Of a stretch of DNA of 22,850 nucleotides, positions 1 through 9,297 are shown one piece after another. The notes beneath the pieces were generated by a model, which saw nothing but the letters and a program-made list of their open reading frames with translations, searched no databases and was not told the DNA's origin. The DNA lies in contig JAKCWW010005905.1 in assembly GCA_026260175.1 (NCBI GenBank), forward strand, positions 9,614 through 32,463, in the 5' to 3' direction. Made by a program: the position numbers and the translations under genes. This stretch comes from Reticulitermes lucifugus (Eukaryota; Arthropoda; Insecta; Blattodea; Rhinotermitidae). The stretch's first letter is position 1, and the number at the start of each line of letters is the position of its first letter.

Positions 1-279
1 GTACATACAATAAAAAGAAGAAAGGCTAACTGGATTGGTCACATCTTGCTTAGGAACTGCCTTATAAAACACGTGATTGAGGAATAGTTAGAAGGAAGGA
101 TAGAAGTGACGGGAAGACGAGGAAGAAGGCATAAGGAGCTACTGGATGACCTTAAGGTAAAGAGAAGATACTGGAAATTGAAAGAGAAAACACTAGATCG
201 CACCCTATGGAGAAATCACTTTGGAAGACTGTACGGACCTGTCGTAACACAGACTACAGTGCGAATAAAGTGTGTCTAA
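1..279 (+). pseudogene. Non-LTR retrotransposon RT C-terminal fragment (truncated by window edge)
   Basis: Frame 1 reads from the window edge to a TAA at 277-279. It contains KRRKANWIGHIL, then GRRGRRHKELLDDLK, then TLWRNHFGRLYGPVV. This is the basic, tryptophan-rich tail that follows the reverse-transcriptase domain in insect non-LTR (LINE-like) retrotransposons. The tail is thought to bind nucleic acid; the catalytic YADD region lies upstream and is not in the window. An in-frame TAG at 85-87 breaks it, so it is a dead copy. The same tail family recurs on the minus strand at 18505-18849, with the same HTVKxRKAN and RRNCxxKHxxEG blocks. Family assignment is from memory of such tails; the clade (CR1/Jockey-like versus RTE-like) cannot be decided here. 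Confidence 0.75.
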
Positions 280-471
280 ATATTTATATAGCTCCCGCAA
301 TTCCTGATTAGTTCTTATTCTCCACATTCCTTGTTCTAGCACTGGTCCATATATCCTGCTTAATATTTTCGTCTCCCATGTATTCGGTCTTTTCATATCC
401 ATTTCTCTTACAGGCCATGTTTCCCTTCCATACACTACAGATGGTTCTAAACTTACAACGAGCTGTATTTA
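274..471 (-). pseudogene. Non-LTR retrotransposon RT C-terminal fragment, second family
   Basis: On the minus strand, from a stop at 471-469, the frame runs through VVSLEPSVVYGRETW and then MKRPNTWETKILSRIYGPV and WRIRTNQELRELYKYLD, ending near 274. The block Y-G-x-E-T-W, then L-x-RIYGPV, then WRIRTNxEL, is typical of the region just after the RT domain of insect LINE-like elements. It lacks the catalytic part and the end of the tail. It meets the plus-strand fragment at 1-279 tail to tail, so two different retrotransposon ends converge here. Upstream sequence (436-468) stays in frame, showing the fragment begins before the apparent GTG at 435. No initiation signal is implied. Confidence 0.7.
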
Positions 472-617
472 ATAGACAATACAATTTTAACAGATAAAAT
501 TACATTAAATTTTCACACATGTCGAGAATGTCACAATAGTTTTTTACAATATCCAGCCTTACCTTTCCGTTTGATTACGTAATTAGTAGTTGCTTTGTTT
601 TCCTTCCTTTTTGGAAT

Positions 618-720
618 CTATTAAAACGTAAAAAGGGTAAATTGTCCCTCTACACGCCATGAAGGGAACTAGATGGTGGTGAGTGGTAAACATGACGCTC
701 CGGCCGCTTTAAAACTGTAA
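618..720 (-). repeat. SINE 3' fragment
   Basis: Read on the minus strand, this contains TTAAAGCGGCCGG, then ACCACTCACCACCATCTAG and TTCATGGCGTGTAGAGGG. It aligns by eye with the body of the SINE at 16307-16595 (GGTAAGGCGGCCGG, ACCACCCACCCCCATCTAG, CTTCATGGCCTG). The tRNA-like head is absent, which fits 5' truncation. Confidence 0.6.
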
Positions 721-1944
721 AAGACATAAAATTATATTTTAAGTACTTCGTAAATTAGCACAGACTTTATGCCACCATTGCTGAAGATAGGTGTCAATAT
801 ATGTCAGCACCGGATGACATGCTCTTTAAATAAAATTCCATAAACACTGGCGAGACACTGTCTTTAATATTGTTTTCCGGCACCGAAACATGTAGCAGGC
901 AAAAGAACAGACACACAGTTGCTATGGGTTGAGTCGTCCTTCAGGGGTAGGGAAAGCAGAGGAAAGATTTCCCTGTATTTTGGAAAATATAATTATTCAA
1001 GTATGTAAGTGAATGAATCTTGTTTTTTTTTCGTGGGGTTCTTAAGTAGGTTTGGTGTGTAAGATGACTGCCTGATTGTCTGGGGATGTTACCAAATCTG
1101 TGTAAGGGCCACAGGATTATCCCCAAATTCGTTCATCCTGAAGGTGCCTACTGTGATGTTTGTTGAAACGTGAGAAATACTCATTCTCTTACGCCGCTAA
1201 CCTCGAAAGTCGACTCAGCCCATTGGACACAAGCCGCGAAAGGGTAAAGATTGTGTTACACAGATTAGTAACAAATTCCGAAGGAGAACGAGTATTTATA
1301 ATATTGGACTGAGAAGTTTACCGCACTGCGCGGAGTCATATTCCAGAAAGTCTTCATACTTATAGGGCGATTATTTTCGTAACGTGTTTGGCGTTTGGTC
1401 AGCGAGCCGGGGATGACGTCATGAGAGCCGTGAAGTCGCGTGTGCGTAGATTATAGTTCCTTTGTAATCGGAAAACTGGAAGTACTGGCGCAGGTTGCCA
1501 CTTTTTTACGTAGCGGCTGTAATCACGTGACAAGTACGAGGACGGCAATATCAGATTACACTTTTACCGAAGGTCGTTATGTAAAATGACAGCGACCTTA
1601 TGGAATTAATCCGCCTGTACGTCTAATATCAATTTTTGGGTTATTTAACAATGTTAGTTGCTGCATGTGTTCTTCGCCGCCAATGATGAATGTTGCAGTT
1701 TATGAAATCCGAACAGTGCGGACGTAAGCGGCAGTAGAATATTTTTATATGCGACGTATATATTTGTTTGAAATGACTAAGGAAAACCTCAGTGACTATC
1801 CTACTTCCAGATCAAAATTCTAAATCAAGACCTCCCAAATGTGAAACGGGGACGCTATACCTAGAATCCATTGCTTTGTTCCAACAGTAGTGGTTTGAAC
1901 TGTCAAAACACATGTTTCACTATACCTAATACCTGCATTTTATT
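721..1944. other. No gene seen; scattered degenerate motifs
   Basis: No convincing coding region. CCGAAACATGTAGCAGG at 883-899 matches the 3' part of the hammerhead-like motif at 6461-6510. At 1136-1180 the string CCTGAAGGTGCC followed by TTGTTGAAACGTGAG resembles a decayed copy of the CTGAAGA/GAAACGTC family, with a disallowed G at the cleavage position. A CRE palindrome TGACGTCA lies at 1414-1421. Confidence 0.4.
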
Positions 1945-2468
1945 TTGCGATTATTAGCTTTGTTATGTCTGTCTGCCTGTGTGTGTGTGTGTGTGTGTCT
2001 GTCCGTCTGCATGTAACAACGCGTCTCCCAATGGAAGGTTTTTCATGAAATGTACTATTTGAATATTTTTCGAAATTCTGTCGAGAAAATTCAAATTTCA
2101 ATAAAATCTGACAAGAATAACGGGCACATTACATGAAGACTTGTGCATAATTATTATAATATCGCGCTGAGTTCTTCTTAGAATGATAAATTTTTTAGAC
2201 AAAAGTTGTAGAGAAAATCAACACACAAATTTTATCTTCAATAACTTTTTCCGAAAATCGTGCCGTTTATGAGATAATGTGGAAAAATATGGTAGAACCG
2301 GGCAGGCCAAAGATGACAATATAATACGGCGCATGCGCCTGGTATGCCGGATAACTAAGGATACAGACACACACACTTGGAATATGTAATACTTATTCTT
2401 TTTCCACGGGGAGAATGGTTACGGGAACGCGCCTCAATATTACGTTTATACGTACATTGTTTGTCTTG
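1945..2468 (+). repeat. Dispersed repeat family R1, copy A
   Basis: First of three long copies of a non-coding repeat. Shared landmarks in order: GATTATTAGCTTTGTTATG, a GTCT/GT-rich tract (here a GT run at about 1979-1998), a TTTTCATGAAAT block, GAATTCTTCTTAGAATGATAA-like block, CTTTTTCCGAAAATCGTG, ATGTGGAAAAATATGGTA, AGATGACAATATAATACGG, the palindrome GGCGCATGCGCC, GGATAACTAAGG, ACAGACACACAC, TTTTCCACGG, CGCGCCTCAATATTACG. Matching copies are at 14800-15325 (plus) and 20855-21387 (minus). None has an open frame or recognisable terminal inverted repeats. Most likely a non-autonomous transposable element; the class is unknown. Confidence 0.8.
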
Positions 2469-3329
2469 AGAAAATTTAGGTACTGTATTTTATTCACACA
2501 GTATATTTGTGTGCATTGTTTTCTCTTTAACACACACAAGCCTATTAGCAATCTCATTCACTTTATCTGTGTATTTCATACGATTCACACAATAAATGGC
2601 GATGAATGTTTTACAGGATCACTGTTTGATCACTGTAAGGAAGACGCGGTGTTTTCTGTGAGGAAGGAACTGAAACTTTAAAATATTACTTAGACGAACT
2701 TCAAGCTTAAATTTTTAAATTTAGGGCTATAGTTTAAGTTAGAACAAATTTTGAACAGAAAATTTCTCCCCTGAACTACAACACATCAGTGCAGTACATT
2801 TTTTTGGCTTCAACAGTGAATCACATATTCTTTAGGCCACTTTAGCCCTGTGGATTCTGTATAGAGTAAGACTCTGCACTGAGACTTCTTTGGCTCTGTA
2901 GATACATAATAAAACTGTGACGCTTAATATAAGCCAGGGGCAGTAATGTTTTATAGTTAATTGTGTGGATATTACAGTGCGCCGTGCTGTGTAGGTAGTC
3001 AGTAAGTGCATGATCAGGTAGGCCTAGCCCACATTTAAGAGTTATCTAAATCATACAGGTGTCCGTACTGCTCATAGTGGCTCATATCTGGCGTTTGATC
3101 CCATTAGAATTGAATCGAACTCCTTATACTTCAACTTTATAAAAGCTGACAACGAATCTTAAACTTTCTGTCACGAATTGTAAATAATCTAGTTTTGGGT
3201 GGTACAGAACCAACGTAATAGGTGATCGTTTATGTCTAATTCACTAACCGTGTATATTATTTACTCACTCCTCGACAGAATACTTTAATCTTGGTGACAG
3301 CCTTATAATTTACATAATTTATCTATACG
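2469..3329. other. No feature recognised
   Basis: AT-rich sequence with short, unconvincing open frames and many stops on both strands. No repeat match elsewhere in the window was seen. Confidence 0.4.
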
Positions 3330-3488
3330 CCTGGGGGTAAAGACGGCCGGTGCTTAGGGCTGACAACTTTGCAACCTTCATGGACCGATTGCCTAGAAAT
3401 TCTGGGAGCCTCAAACTTCTGGAGCACTAAGGGCCTGTCCAGGCCCGTATGGATATAGCTTTACCTTTACCTTTACCTTTACCTTTAT
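3330..3488 (+). repeat. SINE 3' half with TTTACC tail
   Basis: Begins CGCCTGGGGGTAAAGACGGCC, the conserved SINE body, and continues through TTCTGGAGCACTAAGGGCC to AGGCCCGTATGGATATAGC. It ends in a run of TTTACC units at about 3459-3486, which acts as a simple-repeat 3' tail. The body matches the SINE at 13919-14173 (CTTTCTGGAGCCCTCAGGGCC). The tRNA-like head is missing, so the copy is 5'-truncated. Confidence 0.7.
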
Positions 3489-3493
3489 ATATA

Positions 3494-3792
3494 CGACACC
3501 TTCAGTGTCTGACAGGTGGCGCTAAATATCAGACTCGGCATATACGTACTTTCGTATGTGATAGAATCCCAGTGATTGACAGATGACAGTGATCGTCAGA
3601 CGGCTTCTCTATGTACATACTTTCACCTATGGTATACTCACAATAGCTTGGCAGATAAAGTTCATCTCTAGGCGGATTAGATATGTATAAACTGCCACCT
3701 ATGACAGACTGCCAGTGGTTGACACGTGACTTTAATTGTCAAGCGGCTTGGAGATGTACATACTTTCACCTACGATAGACTCCCAGTGGTAC
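3494..3792. repeat. 71-bp tandem repeat, about 4 units
   Basis: Units start near 3494, 3563, 3634, 3706 and 3777 (partial). Each carries an AGACTNCCAGTGNTTGACA start, a GTCAGNCGGCTTNNNGATGT middle and an ACATACTTTCACCTATG end. Units are diverged but register is kept. No open frame spans it. It abuts the SINE tail, so slippage from the tail is possible but the unit is unrelated in sequence. Confidence 0.75.
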
Positions 3793-4572
3793 GAAGCCGG
3801 CTAACGCTTAAAATCACATATTTAGAGGACTTATGTATAGTACTTTATATCACAGGGGAATGAATATGCAATTTCTGTGCCTAGCGTGTATCATTTTGTA
3901 TTAATTTATTTTAAATGGCGGGAACCCTACCAAGTTGACTGCGTCGATTTTTCTCGATGTATATCTCTTTTTTCTATCTTTATTGGAGCACCAAAGACAG
4001 AAAAGGACGAAATAAAGAACAAGAAAAAACGAAAGAAACGGAAACTTAGGTGGCAGCAACGGTGTGATACGATTTCACTTCCTTAAACAAGTAAAGAATA
4101 TTTCCCCACTCTTCTTTCCTTTCGGTAATTTATATTTACGCATAAAAAACAAAGGAAATTCGGAAAAGAATCTTTACTTCCTAATTTAAAGGCTTTTTAT
4201 ATTCAGAGTCACACGCCATAGAAAATCCCTGCTAATATTATGATGCTCGTAACAAATTAAAGATTCTGGAAATTGTGTTTATTTTGAGAATGATATCATA
4301 AAAATATGAAAACCCTACTATGGCCCGTCTTAATACTTAAGTTAATAGTCTGCTTATAAAAGGGCTGTAAAGAAAATTGTTTCTTTAGTGCTAAAGTGGG
4401 ATATTTATTTGTGGGGTTAGTGAAAACCATGTAGTTGATTGTAGCATCGTACAGACCACTGAAAACGCAATTCACGTATTTGTAAGAAGTAGTTTTACTA
4501 TTAAAAAATAAAATTTATATTCATCGTCTACTCGACTATTAGTAGGTAGGCTAGAATGATTTTGCATAAGTT
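3793..4572. other. No feature recognised
   Basis: AT-rich, no convincing coding potential. A short lysine-rich frame at 3877-4086 starts from a non-ATG codon and has no recognisable domain, so I do not call it a gene. Confidence 0.4.
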
Positions 4573-4674
4573 TTTGGCGGGAAATTTTTAATTGTATTCT
4601 GAACCAATCAGAACACTCTATTCAGATCATGTAACTGCGCCCCAGCCAATCACAGAGAAGCCCCCACCCCTCCA
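4573..4674 (+). promoter_or_regulatory. Possible regulatory cluster: E2F-like site, two CCAAT boxes, CACCC box
   Basis: TTTGGCGGGAAA at 4573-4584 fits the textbook E2F/DP site. Two NF-Y-type CCAAT boxes follow on the same strand: AACCAATCAG around 4604-4608 and AGCCAATCAC around 4646-4650, 42 bp apart. AGCCCCCACCCCTCC at 4659-4673 is a CACCC/Sp1-like tract. This combination is typical of cell-cycle gene promoters, but no transcribed unit is evident on either side. Chance or an element-borne promoter are alternatives. Confidence 0.3.
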
Positions 4675-4842
4675 AAAGCAGAAATCCTCCGGCCTACCTA
4701 CTAATACTATTTATTTATTAAGCCATAAACCTATAGATTGTGTGTTAGTTGGGGTTTTCACTGTGTTGTCCATGAAGATTACAATTTTCCAGAATACGAT
4801 GCCAAGTTGATTGTAATTTATTGCCATAATTTCGGAAGTATT

Positions 4843-4945
4843 TGCTGCTTTCTTCTTCAAGGTATGTGGGGAAAAGTTCTATTATTCCGAAACGTCGATA
4901 ACAAATTACCAATAAAAAAGGCATAATAACCCAGAAGACTTTATA
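4843..4945 (+). repeat. Decayed copy of the CTGAAGA/GAAACGTC hammerhead-like family
   Basis: CTTCTTCAAGGTATG, then TTCCGAAACGTCGATAAC, AAATTACC and AATAACCCAGAAGACT follow the same order as other copies (compare 22084-22145). The 5' core box is mutated beyond function. The tail AACCCAGAAGACT recurs at 7250-7275. Confidence 0.45.
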
Positions 4946-5190
4946 GTCTTTATAAAAATATATGCTTCTTGGGAGTCGTCCTGATGCACGTCTTATAAAA
5001 TGTTACTTTAACTCTGTTCACAGTTCAGGTCAAAATAAAACCATGGATCCTGGATCTTGAACGAAGGCATAATTTTTGTTACATAAATGAATTTCAAATC
5101 GTTTAAAATATGTGAATATTCGTTTTCGATATATAAGTTATCATTTCTGTGTTACAATGCTATGAATGTTTTTTGTCTCGAAATGAAACG

Positions 5191-5427
5191 TTAAAACATA
5201 TCGGTCGAATGTCGAGTTACACTCGACAGTGCGTTCCGTTGTACCAGGTTCGATGTCGAGCTCAAATTGAAACGTTATTTTACAATGTTTTATATTATTT
5301 TCCCTAAGCTTCTGCCATCTTGTGCCTGCTCTTTTAACTCAGAAATTTATAAATTTTCTGGAAAATTAATTTAGACAGGATGATTGAAATTGAAATTTAC
5401 AATGTAATTTGGACTGCAAAAGGTTAA
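5191..5427 (-). mobile_element. TTAA-bounded piggyBac-like MITE, copy 1
   Basis: Bounded by TTAA at 5191-5194 and 5424-5427. Read on the minus strand it begins TTAACCTTTTGCAGTCCAAA and ends with TGTCGAG/CTCGACA palindromic motifs. The same start (TTAACCATTTGCAGTCC) and the same paired palindromes occur at 20299-20528, and again at 17493-17702. A TTAA target and CCY-type termini are hallmarks of piggyBac transposons. There is no coding capacity, so it is a non-autonomous derivative. Assignment to piggyBac rests on the target site and end sequence only. Confidence 0.65.
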
Positions 5428-5659
5428 TGATTGGAAGTTTTTGTACTACGTCGTATGAAACGTAGTCTCAGTAATTGTATTATTAATAATAATTTAAACT
5501 CAGAAATAAGTAGTGTTTTCTGTAAGCGTAAAATGCATAATAATTTGTGTTTTTACTGTGCTTGAATTTTATGTTAAAAACAAAATAGGGTAGAAGAGAA
5601 ATGCATACAGAATTTTAATCTGAAGTCCTGAAAGTAAAACACCATTTACCATTCTAGCA

Positions 5660-5863
5660 GGGCGTGGGTAGGTGGATAATATTAAAATTAACCTAAAAGA
5701 CACTAGGTGTTGGGTGGTGAGATTGATTTACCTTACCCAGCACAAGGGGTAATGAGAGACTTTTGTGAACACAGTAACAAATTTTTGGTTTCCATAAAAG
5801 GCAGGATATTTCTTGACTAACTAAGTGGTTACTACATTTTTGAGAGAAGCTTGCGCCTCCTAG
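5660..5863 (+). pseudogene. Non-LTR retrotransposon RT C-terminal tail, decayed
   Basis: The frame from 5660 reads through several stops but keeps the order VDNIKINLKDTR, then LIYLTQHKG, then FVNTVTNFWFP, KAGYFLTN and FLREACAS. These correspond to the last ~70 residues of a common insect LINE tail, seen in better condition at 9680-9886 (WEDNIKMDLQEVGW, NLAQDRDRWR). At least five in-frame stops show long neutral decay. No catalytic residues are included. Confidence 0.65.
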
Positions 5864-5949
5864 TTTTTCCGTTCCTCTCTCGACACCTGACCAACACTTC
5901 AATTCCAGTGCTTAAATTTTGCTAATATTCTTTTTAAGATCTAAGGCTT

Positions 5950-6115
5950 CTAGGATGTTACTTCTTGTTGACTGGTAAATAGCTGCCAAAGGTTCGAAGT
6001 ATCGTATTGCCTTCAGTATCAGGATCAAATAGTCATATTTGACTTGAAGGTGACAACACTACGAACATCCGAAAGGTCGGTAAATATTTACCAGTCGACA
6101 CGACGTAATATACAA
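5950..6115. repeat. Inverted repeat with decayed hammerhead-like arms
   Basis: The left arm, read on the minus strand, gives CTGAAGGCAATACG, then TTCGAACCTTTGGC and ATTTACCAGTCAACAAG. The right arm (plus) gives TTGAAGGTGACAAC, CCGAAAGGTCGGTAAA and TATTTACCAGTCGACACG. This is the same layout as the hairpin at 21961-22178. The right arm contains the palindrome GGTAAATATTTACC at 6080-6093. Confidence 0.55.
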
Positions 6116-6250
6116 AAGACGTTTTGGTCTTCATCTACACCGCTGTGAGAACTCCAAACTTATCATCAATTTTATAATTATTTAACCAAAAGTAAGGAGA
6201 GCACCGTTAATCACAGCAATCTTCTTATAATAATTTGAAATTTATTAAGA

Positions 6251-6336
6251 TATACAGGGTATACACAAAAGAATGGTGCGGTTTCAATAGTGAATTCTAT
6301 TGAAACCGCACCATTCTTTTGTGTATACTCTGTATA
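6251..6336. repeat. Near-perfect 40-bp inverted repeat, 6-nt spacer
   Basis: Left arm 6251-6290 and right arm 6297-6336 are reverse complements at 39 of 40 positions; the single mismatch is in ACAGGG versus ACAGAG. The spacer is TGAATT. It directly abuts the next inverted repeat (6337-6503). Such a perfect long hairpin among heavily decayed neighbours suggests recent origin or arm-to-arm repair. Confidence 0.9.
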
Positions 6337-6503
6337 TTTCGGCTGGCCTATAAAAGAGCCATTATCAGGCAGTAAAACACAAAGGAAAAATTATACATGT
6401 GTTACACCTTATCTAGTTTTGGCATTGGGTGTAACACATGTATAGTTTTCCCATTGTATCCTACTGCCTGATGATAGCTCTTTTATAGGTGAGCCGAAAC
6501 ATG
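6337..6503. repeat. Inverted repeat carrying hammerhead-like motifs in both arms
   Basis: Arms run from about 6337 to 6408 and from 6428 to 6503, with GGTGTAACACATGTATA at the inner ends. Each arm read outward contains an ACTGCCTGATRATRGCTC block, then TTTTATAGG, then a GCCGAAAYAT end. The loop is about 19 nt. Terminal repeats of Penelope-like elements are known to carry hammerhead motifs, and inverted arrangements are reported for such elements, so a Penelope-like remnant is the leading interpretation. Confidence 0.65.
6338..6372 (-). ncRNA. Decayed hammerhead-like motif, opposite arm
   Basis: On the minus strand CUGAUAA occupies 6368-6362, followed by U, GGCUC (6360-6356), a loop and CAGCC, then GAAAU. 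Helix II keeps four pairs. The invariant G8 is A and the nucleotide after GAAA is U, so this arm should be inactive. Confidence 0.45.
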
Positions 6504-6510
6504 TAGCTTA
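6461..6510 (+). ncRNA. Hammerhead-ribozyme-like motif (type I layout)
   Basis: Core box CUGAUGA at 6468-6474, a U at 6475, helix II strands GCUC (477-480) and GAGC (491-494) with an A·C mismatch at its base, then GAAA at 6496-6499, helix III ACAUGU (6499-6504) and an A at the cleavage position 6505. Flanking helix I pairs for only two base pairs here, GC with GC. The related fragment at 883-899 ends GTAGCAGG, whose GCAG would pair fully with CUGC before the core. Activity is doubtful because of the extra U and short helix I. Confidence 0.5.
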
Positions 6511-7189
6511 ATAAATCTCAACTTCTTATACGAAGATTTTTGTATTTGACGACTCTGTCCTTAAATTTGTGTATTTATATCGCAACGGGTTGTCACACTT
6601 AAAAATACACTTTATTCAAGTTTTACCTCCATTGAGGGATTTACCTGTCATTTGTTATTCTGTTTATCCTGCCGCGTATTCATGTCAAGGAATTCAAGAT
6701 ATATCCGCTAATGTTATATTTCATGTCAGCCGTTGATCTTTATTTAATTTGAAAGATACGTTTCTTAGGATACAAATGTACTTTTAAATGTTCTTTTTGA
6801 ATCACACTAAAACAAAATTGTAACCACTTTGTTGTTTTGTGGAATCTACTCTTAGCAGCAAAGTGTTCAGGGATTTGTCTCAGTGTTGTAAACCAGAAGG
6901 GCAGTTATTCATTAAAAGTTACATCTTTTAATATATTAAAATCTTCTACTCTATTCAACAAAATAATTTGTCTAACAGAAGGCTGTCAGGGCGCCATGTT
7001 TGTTGAATTGTTTAACGCACACAACATATTTTATATGCATTCAAGAAAAAAATTTTATCCTTGCGAAATTTCACAATTTCGCATTCCTGCTACGATATTG
7101 AGTTATCGTCTCAGGAAACATGAATAAATTTGAGAGATTTGTGGTTCCTACAGCGTTAAGCTTGATAATTTGTATCTTCTGGGTAGGTC
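6504..7189. other. No feature recognised
   Basis: AT-rich. A 96-codon frame from 6837 to 7127 starts at a non-ATG codon, shows no domain and has no repeated counterpart in the window; I treat it as chance. Confidence 0.4.
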
Positions 7190-7280
7190 GTAGGACCTAC
7201 CAGCCCCTGAAATTCCTTTCAAGCGTCGGGATTTGTTAAATTACCTACTCAGCGGAACAACCCAGAAGACTGGAATCCTC
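7190..7280 (+). repeat. Decayed hammerhead-family fragment
   Basis: CCCCTGAAATTCC, then TTCAAGCGTCGGGAT, AAATTACC and AACAACCCAGAAGACTGG keep the family order seen at 4843-4945, including the AACCCAGAAGACT tail. Confidence 0.4.
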
Positions 7281-7439
7281 ATCAACAACGGAGATTGCAA
7301 TTTTAAATATATGTTGGCTTCCTGTACTTTCTTTCTGAATAATTTGTTGTCCATAACGTTAATAATTATGCAAGCCTACTGAATCGTACGGAGTGTCTCA
7401 AATTCTAAGTTTCTCTCTTTGAGTAAACTTTGCCGATTG

Positions 7440-7660
7440 CTGAAGTTGTGGAAACGACAGGAGAATAATATTAAAATCGATCCTGAATAAATAAGATTGG
7501 AGGTCGTGGTGTGGATTTATTTGACTCACTATAGAGACAAGTGGAGAGATCTTGTAAACAAGGTGATAAAATTTGGGGTTTCATAAATTGCTGAAAATTC
7601 CTTGGCTAGCTAAGAACTATTAGATTCTCCAGAAGGACTCTGCTTCTTGGAATGAAGTTA
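7440..7660 (+). pseudogene. Non-LTR retrotransposon RT C-terminal tail, decayed
   Basis: The frame at 7461 reads ENNIKIDPE, then after a stop IRLEVVVWIYLTHYRDKWRD, LVNKVIKFGVS, IAENSLAS and SPEGLCFLE. These match the tail at 9680-9886 block by block (DNIKMDLQEVGW, LAQDRDRWR, LNPVMN). Stops replace several residues. The nucleotide end GAATGAAGTTAGCTG corresponds to the GTGAAGTTAGTTAG end at 9873, so both are 3' ends of related elements. Confidence 0.65.
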
Positions 7661-9297
7661 GCTGTTTTATTGTAGAAGATGATGATTTACACACATACGG
7701 AGATCTACAGCTGCTTTGAATATGATTTGTTTTCTTAGAATTAGGGTAATCCTAATTCCGAAGAGGCCAGGAGGCCTAATTCTTTAAATTAGGGTGTTGT
7801 GCAGAATTCTTTACTTAAAGGCATCTTCCCAGCTCATCGATGAACTGGTTGAAGAGGTGCATTTGAATAACCTCCTACGTCTACTCATCTCACACTCTTT
7901 GACAGTTTTCTGTGACATTGAAAAGAAAAAGCATTTACTCTGATCGAAGTCAGACAATCGAAGCACCGGACAGAGTCATTGAAGAACATAAGAAGGCAAT
8001 TTCAGATGTTGTACGAAAGTTGTACAATGGAGCAGAAGATCGATATAATAGGTATATCCAACGTGGAGCGTAAGTGTTTTAGGGTTTTTATAGCAAGATT
8101 ACGTCCACGAAGTCCCCGTCATTTTGAATGAAATGTTCAGCGTGAGTCTCATAAACCTTCCGGTCCTCCCACTTCAGTTCACATGATTGCAGCTACTACG
8201 TAAGCAGACCAATACTGACATCTTCACCTCTCTGACTGCAGAAACACACTGATCTACGCACACACGACTTCGCGCAATCTCCCAACTTGTGACGTCAGCC
8301 TAAGCTCGCAAAATATACCAGCGCTTGAAGCTGGGGAATTTGTGGAATTAATTCTTTAATAATACTGTAGTTTCCAATGATTTCTGAATTCTTGGCCACT
8401 CCATTTTTTATGTAAGTTTGTCTAATTACCTTCATATACGTCTTAGTCAGTTACTGCATTATTTGTAAACCACTTGTAGACCTACATAACACAAGTTCGT
8501 ACTTAAATATTCAGTGTATTTAGACCGCTTTTGCTACCACATGTATGTGTGAAAAGAATAAAATTGATGCTAGTGCGAGGTACTTAGGATTTTTATGAGC
8601 TAATTTTCTGATAAGACGGTATAATACGGTTTATATTACTTCTCACACAAGAAACGAATATTGTTTTGGGCTTGCTAAGGTTCTTAACAACGTTTGTACT
8701 TTGAGGTTACTTTGAACTTTATTTAGTATGTAAGGACTCGGTCCTGATCCCTTAAATGCGGTATGGTAGGCAGTATAATCTGTTGCTCTCTATAAATATA
8801 ATTTATATTAAACATGGGAAAGAAAGGGGGTGTATTTACGGCACCAAGTTTTGAAACGCATCTGCAGAGAGATTGGATATGGTTATAATCTTGGAAACAT
8901 AATTTATTAAAGGCAGAATATTCCTATAACTACACACAAAGCCTTGAAAGAGTATAACAGCATGGAGGTGAAATGTAACTCATATTGGCCGCTAGGAGAG
9001 ATGTAAGTTTCTCGCTCCAGAATGGCACTGACGCCTATGCTGCATGAGGCTGCTGACGTCACAGCGACATTGTGGGCCATTTGATGAAAAATCGAATCCG
9101 GCTTTCAATCTAATATTTCATTATTGCTACGGAGTGCTTTAATAAATTTGTGTACCAAATCTGTTTAGATATGCTGAAGTGGTCACTTCTGGCTCTCAGC
9201 AAGGGGTTAAAATTAATTTCTTTAGAAGAACAGACTGCTGAAGACGTTGTTTGAGGGAATACTTAAGAAAGCATAACGGAAATCTTCGAATATTTTC
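7661..9297. other. No gene or repeat identified
   Basis: Long stretch without a supportable feature. TGACGTCA palindromes occur at 8290-8297 and 9054-9061. A short frame around 7980-8071 (AISDVVRKLYNGAEDRYNRY) looks coding-like in composition but I do not recognise it and it has no start or splice context. Confidence 0.35.
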
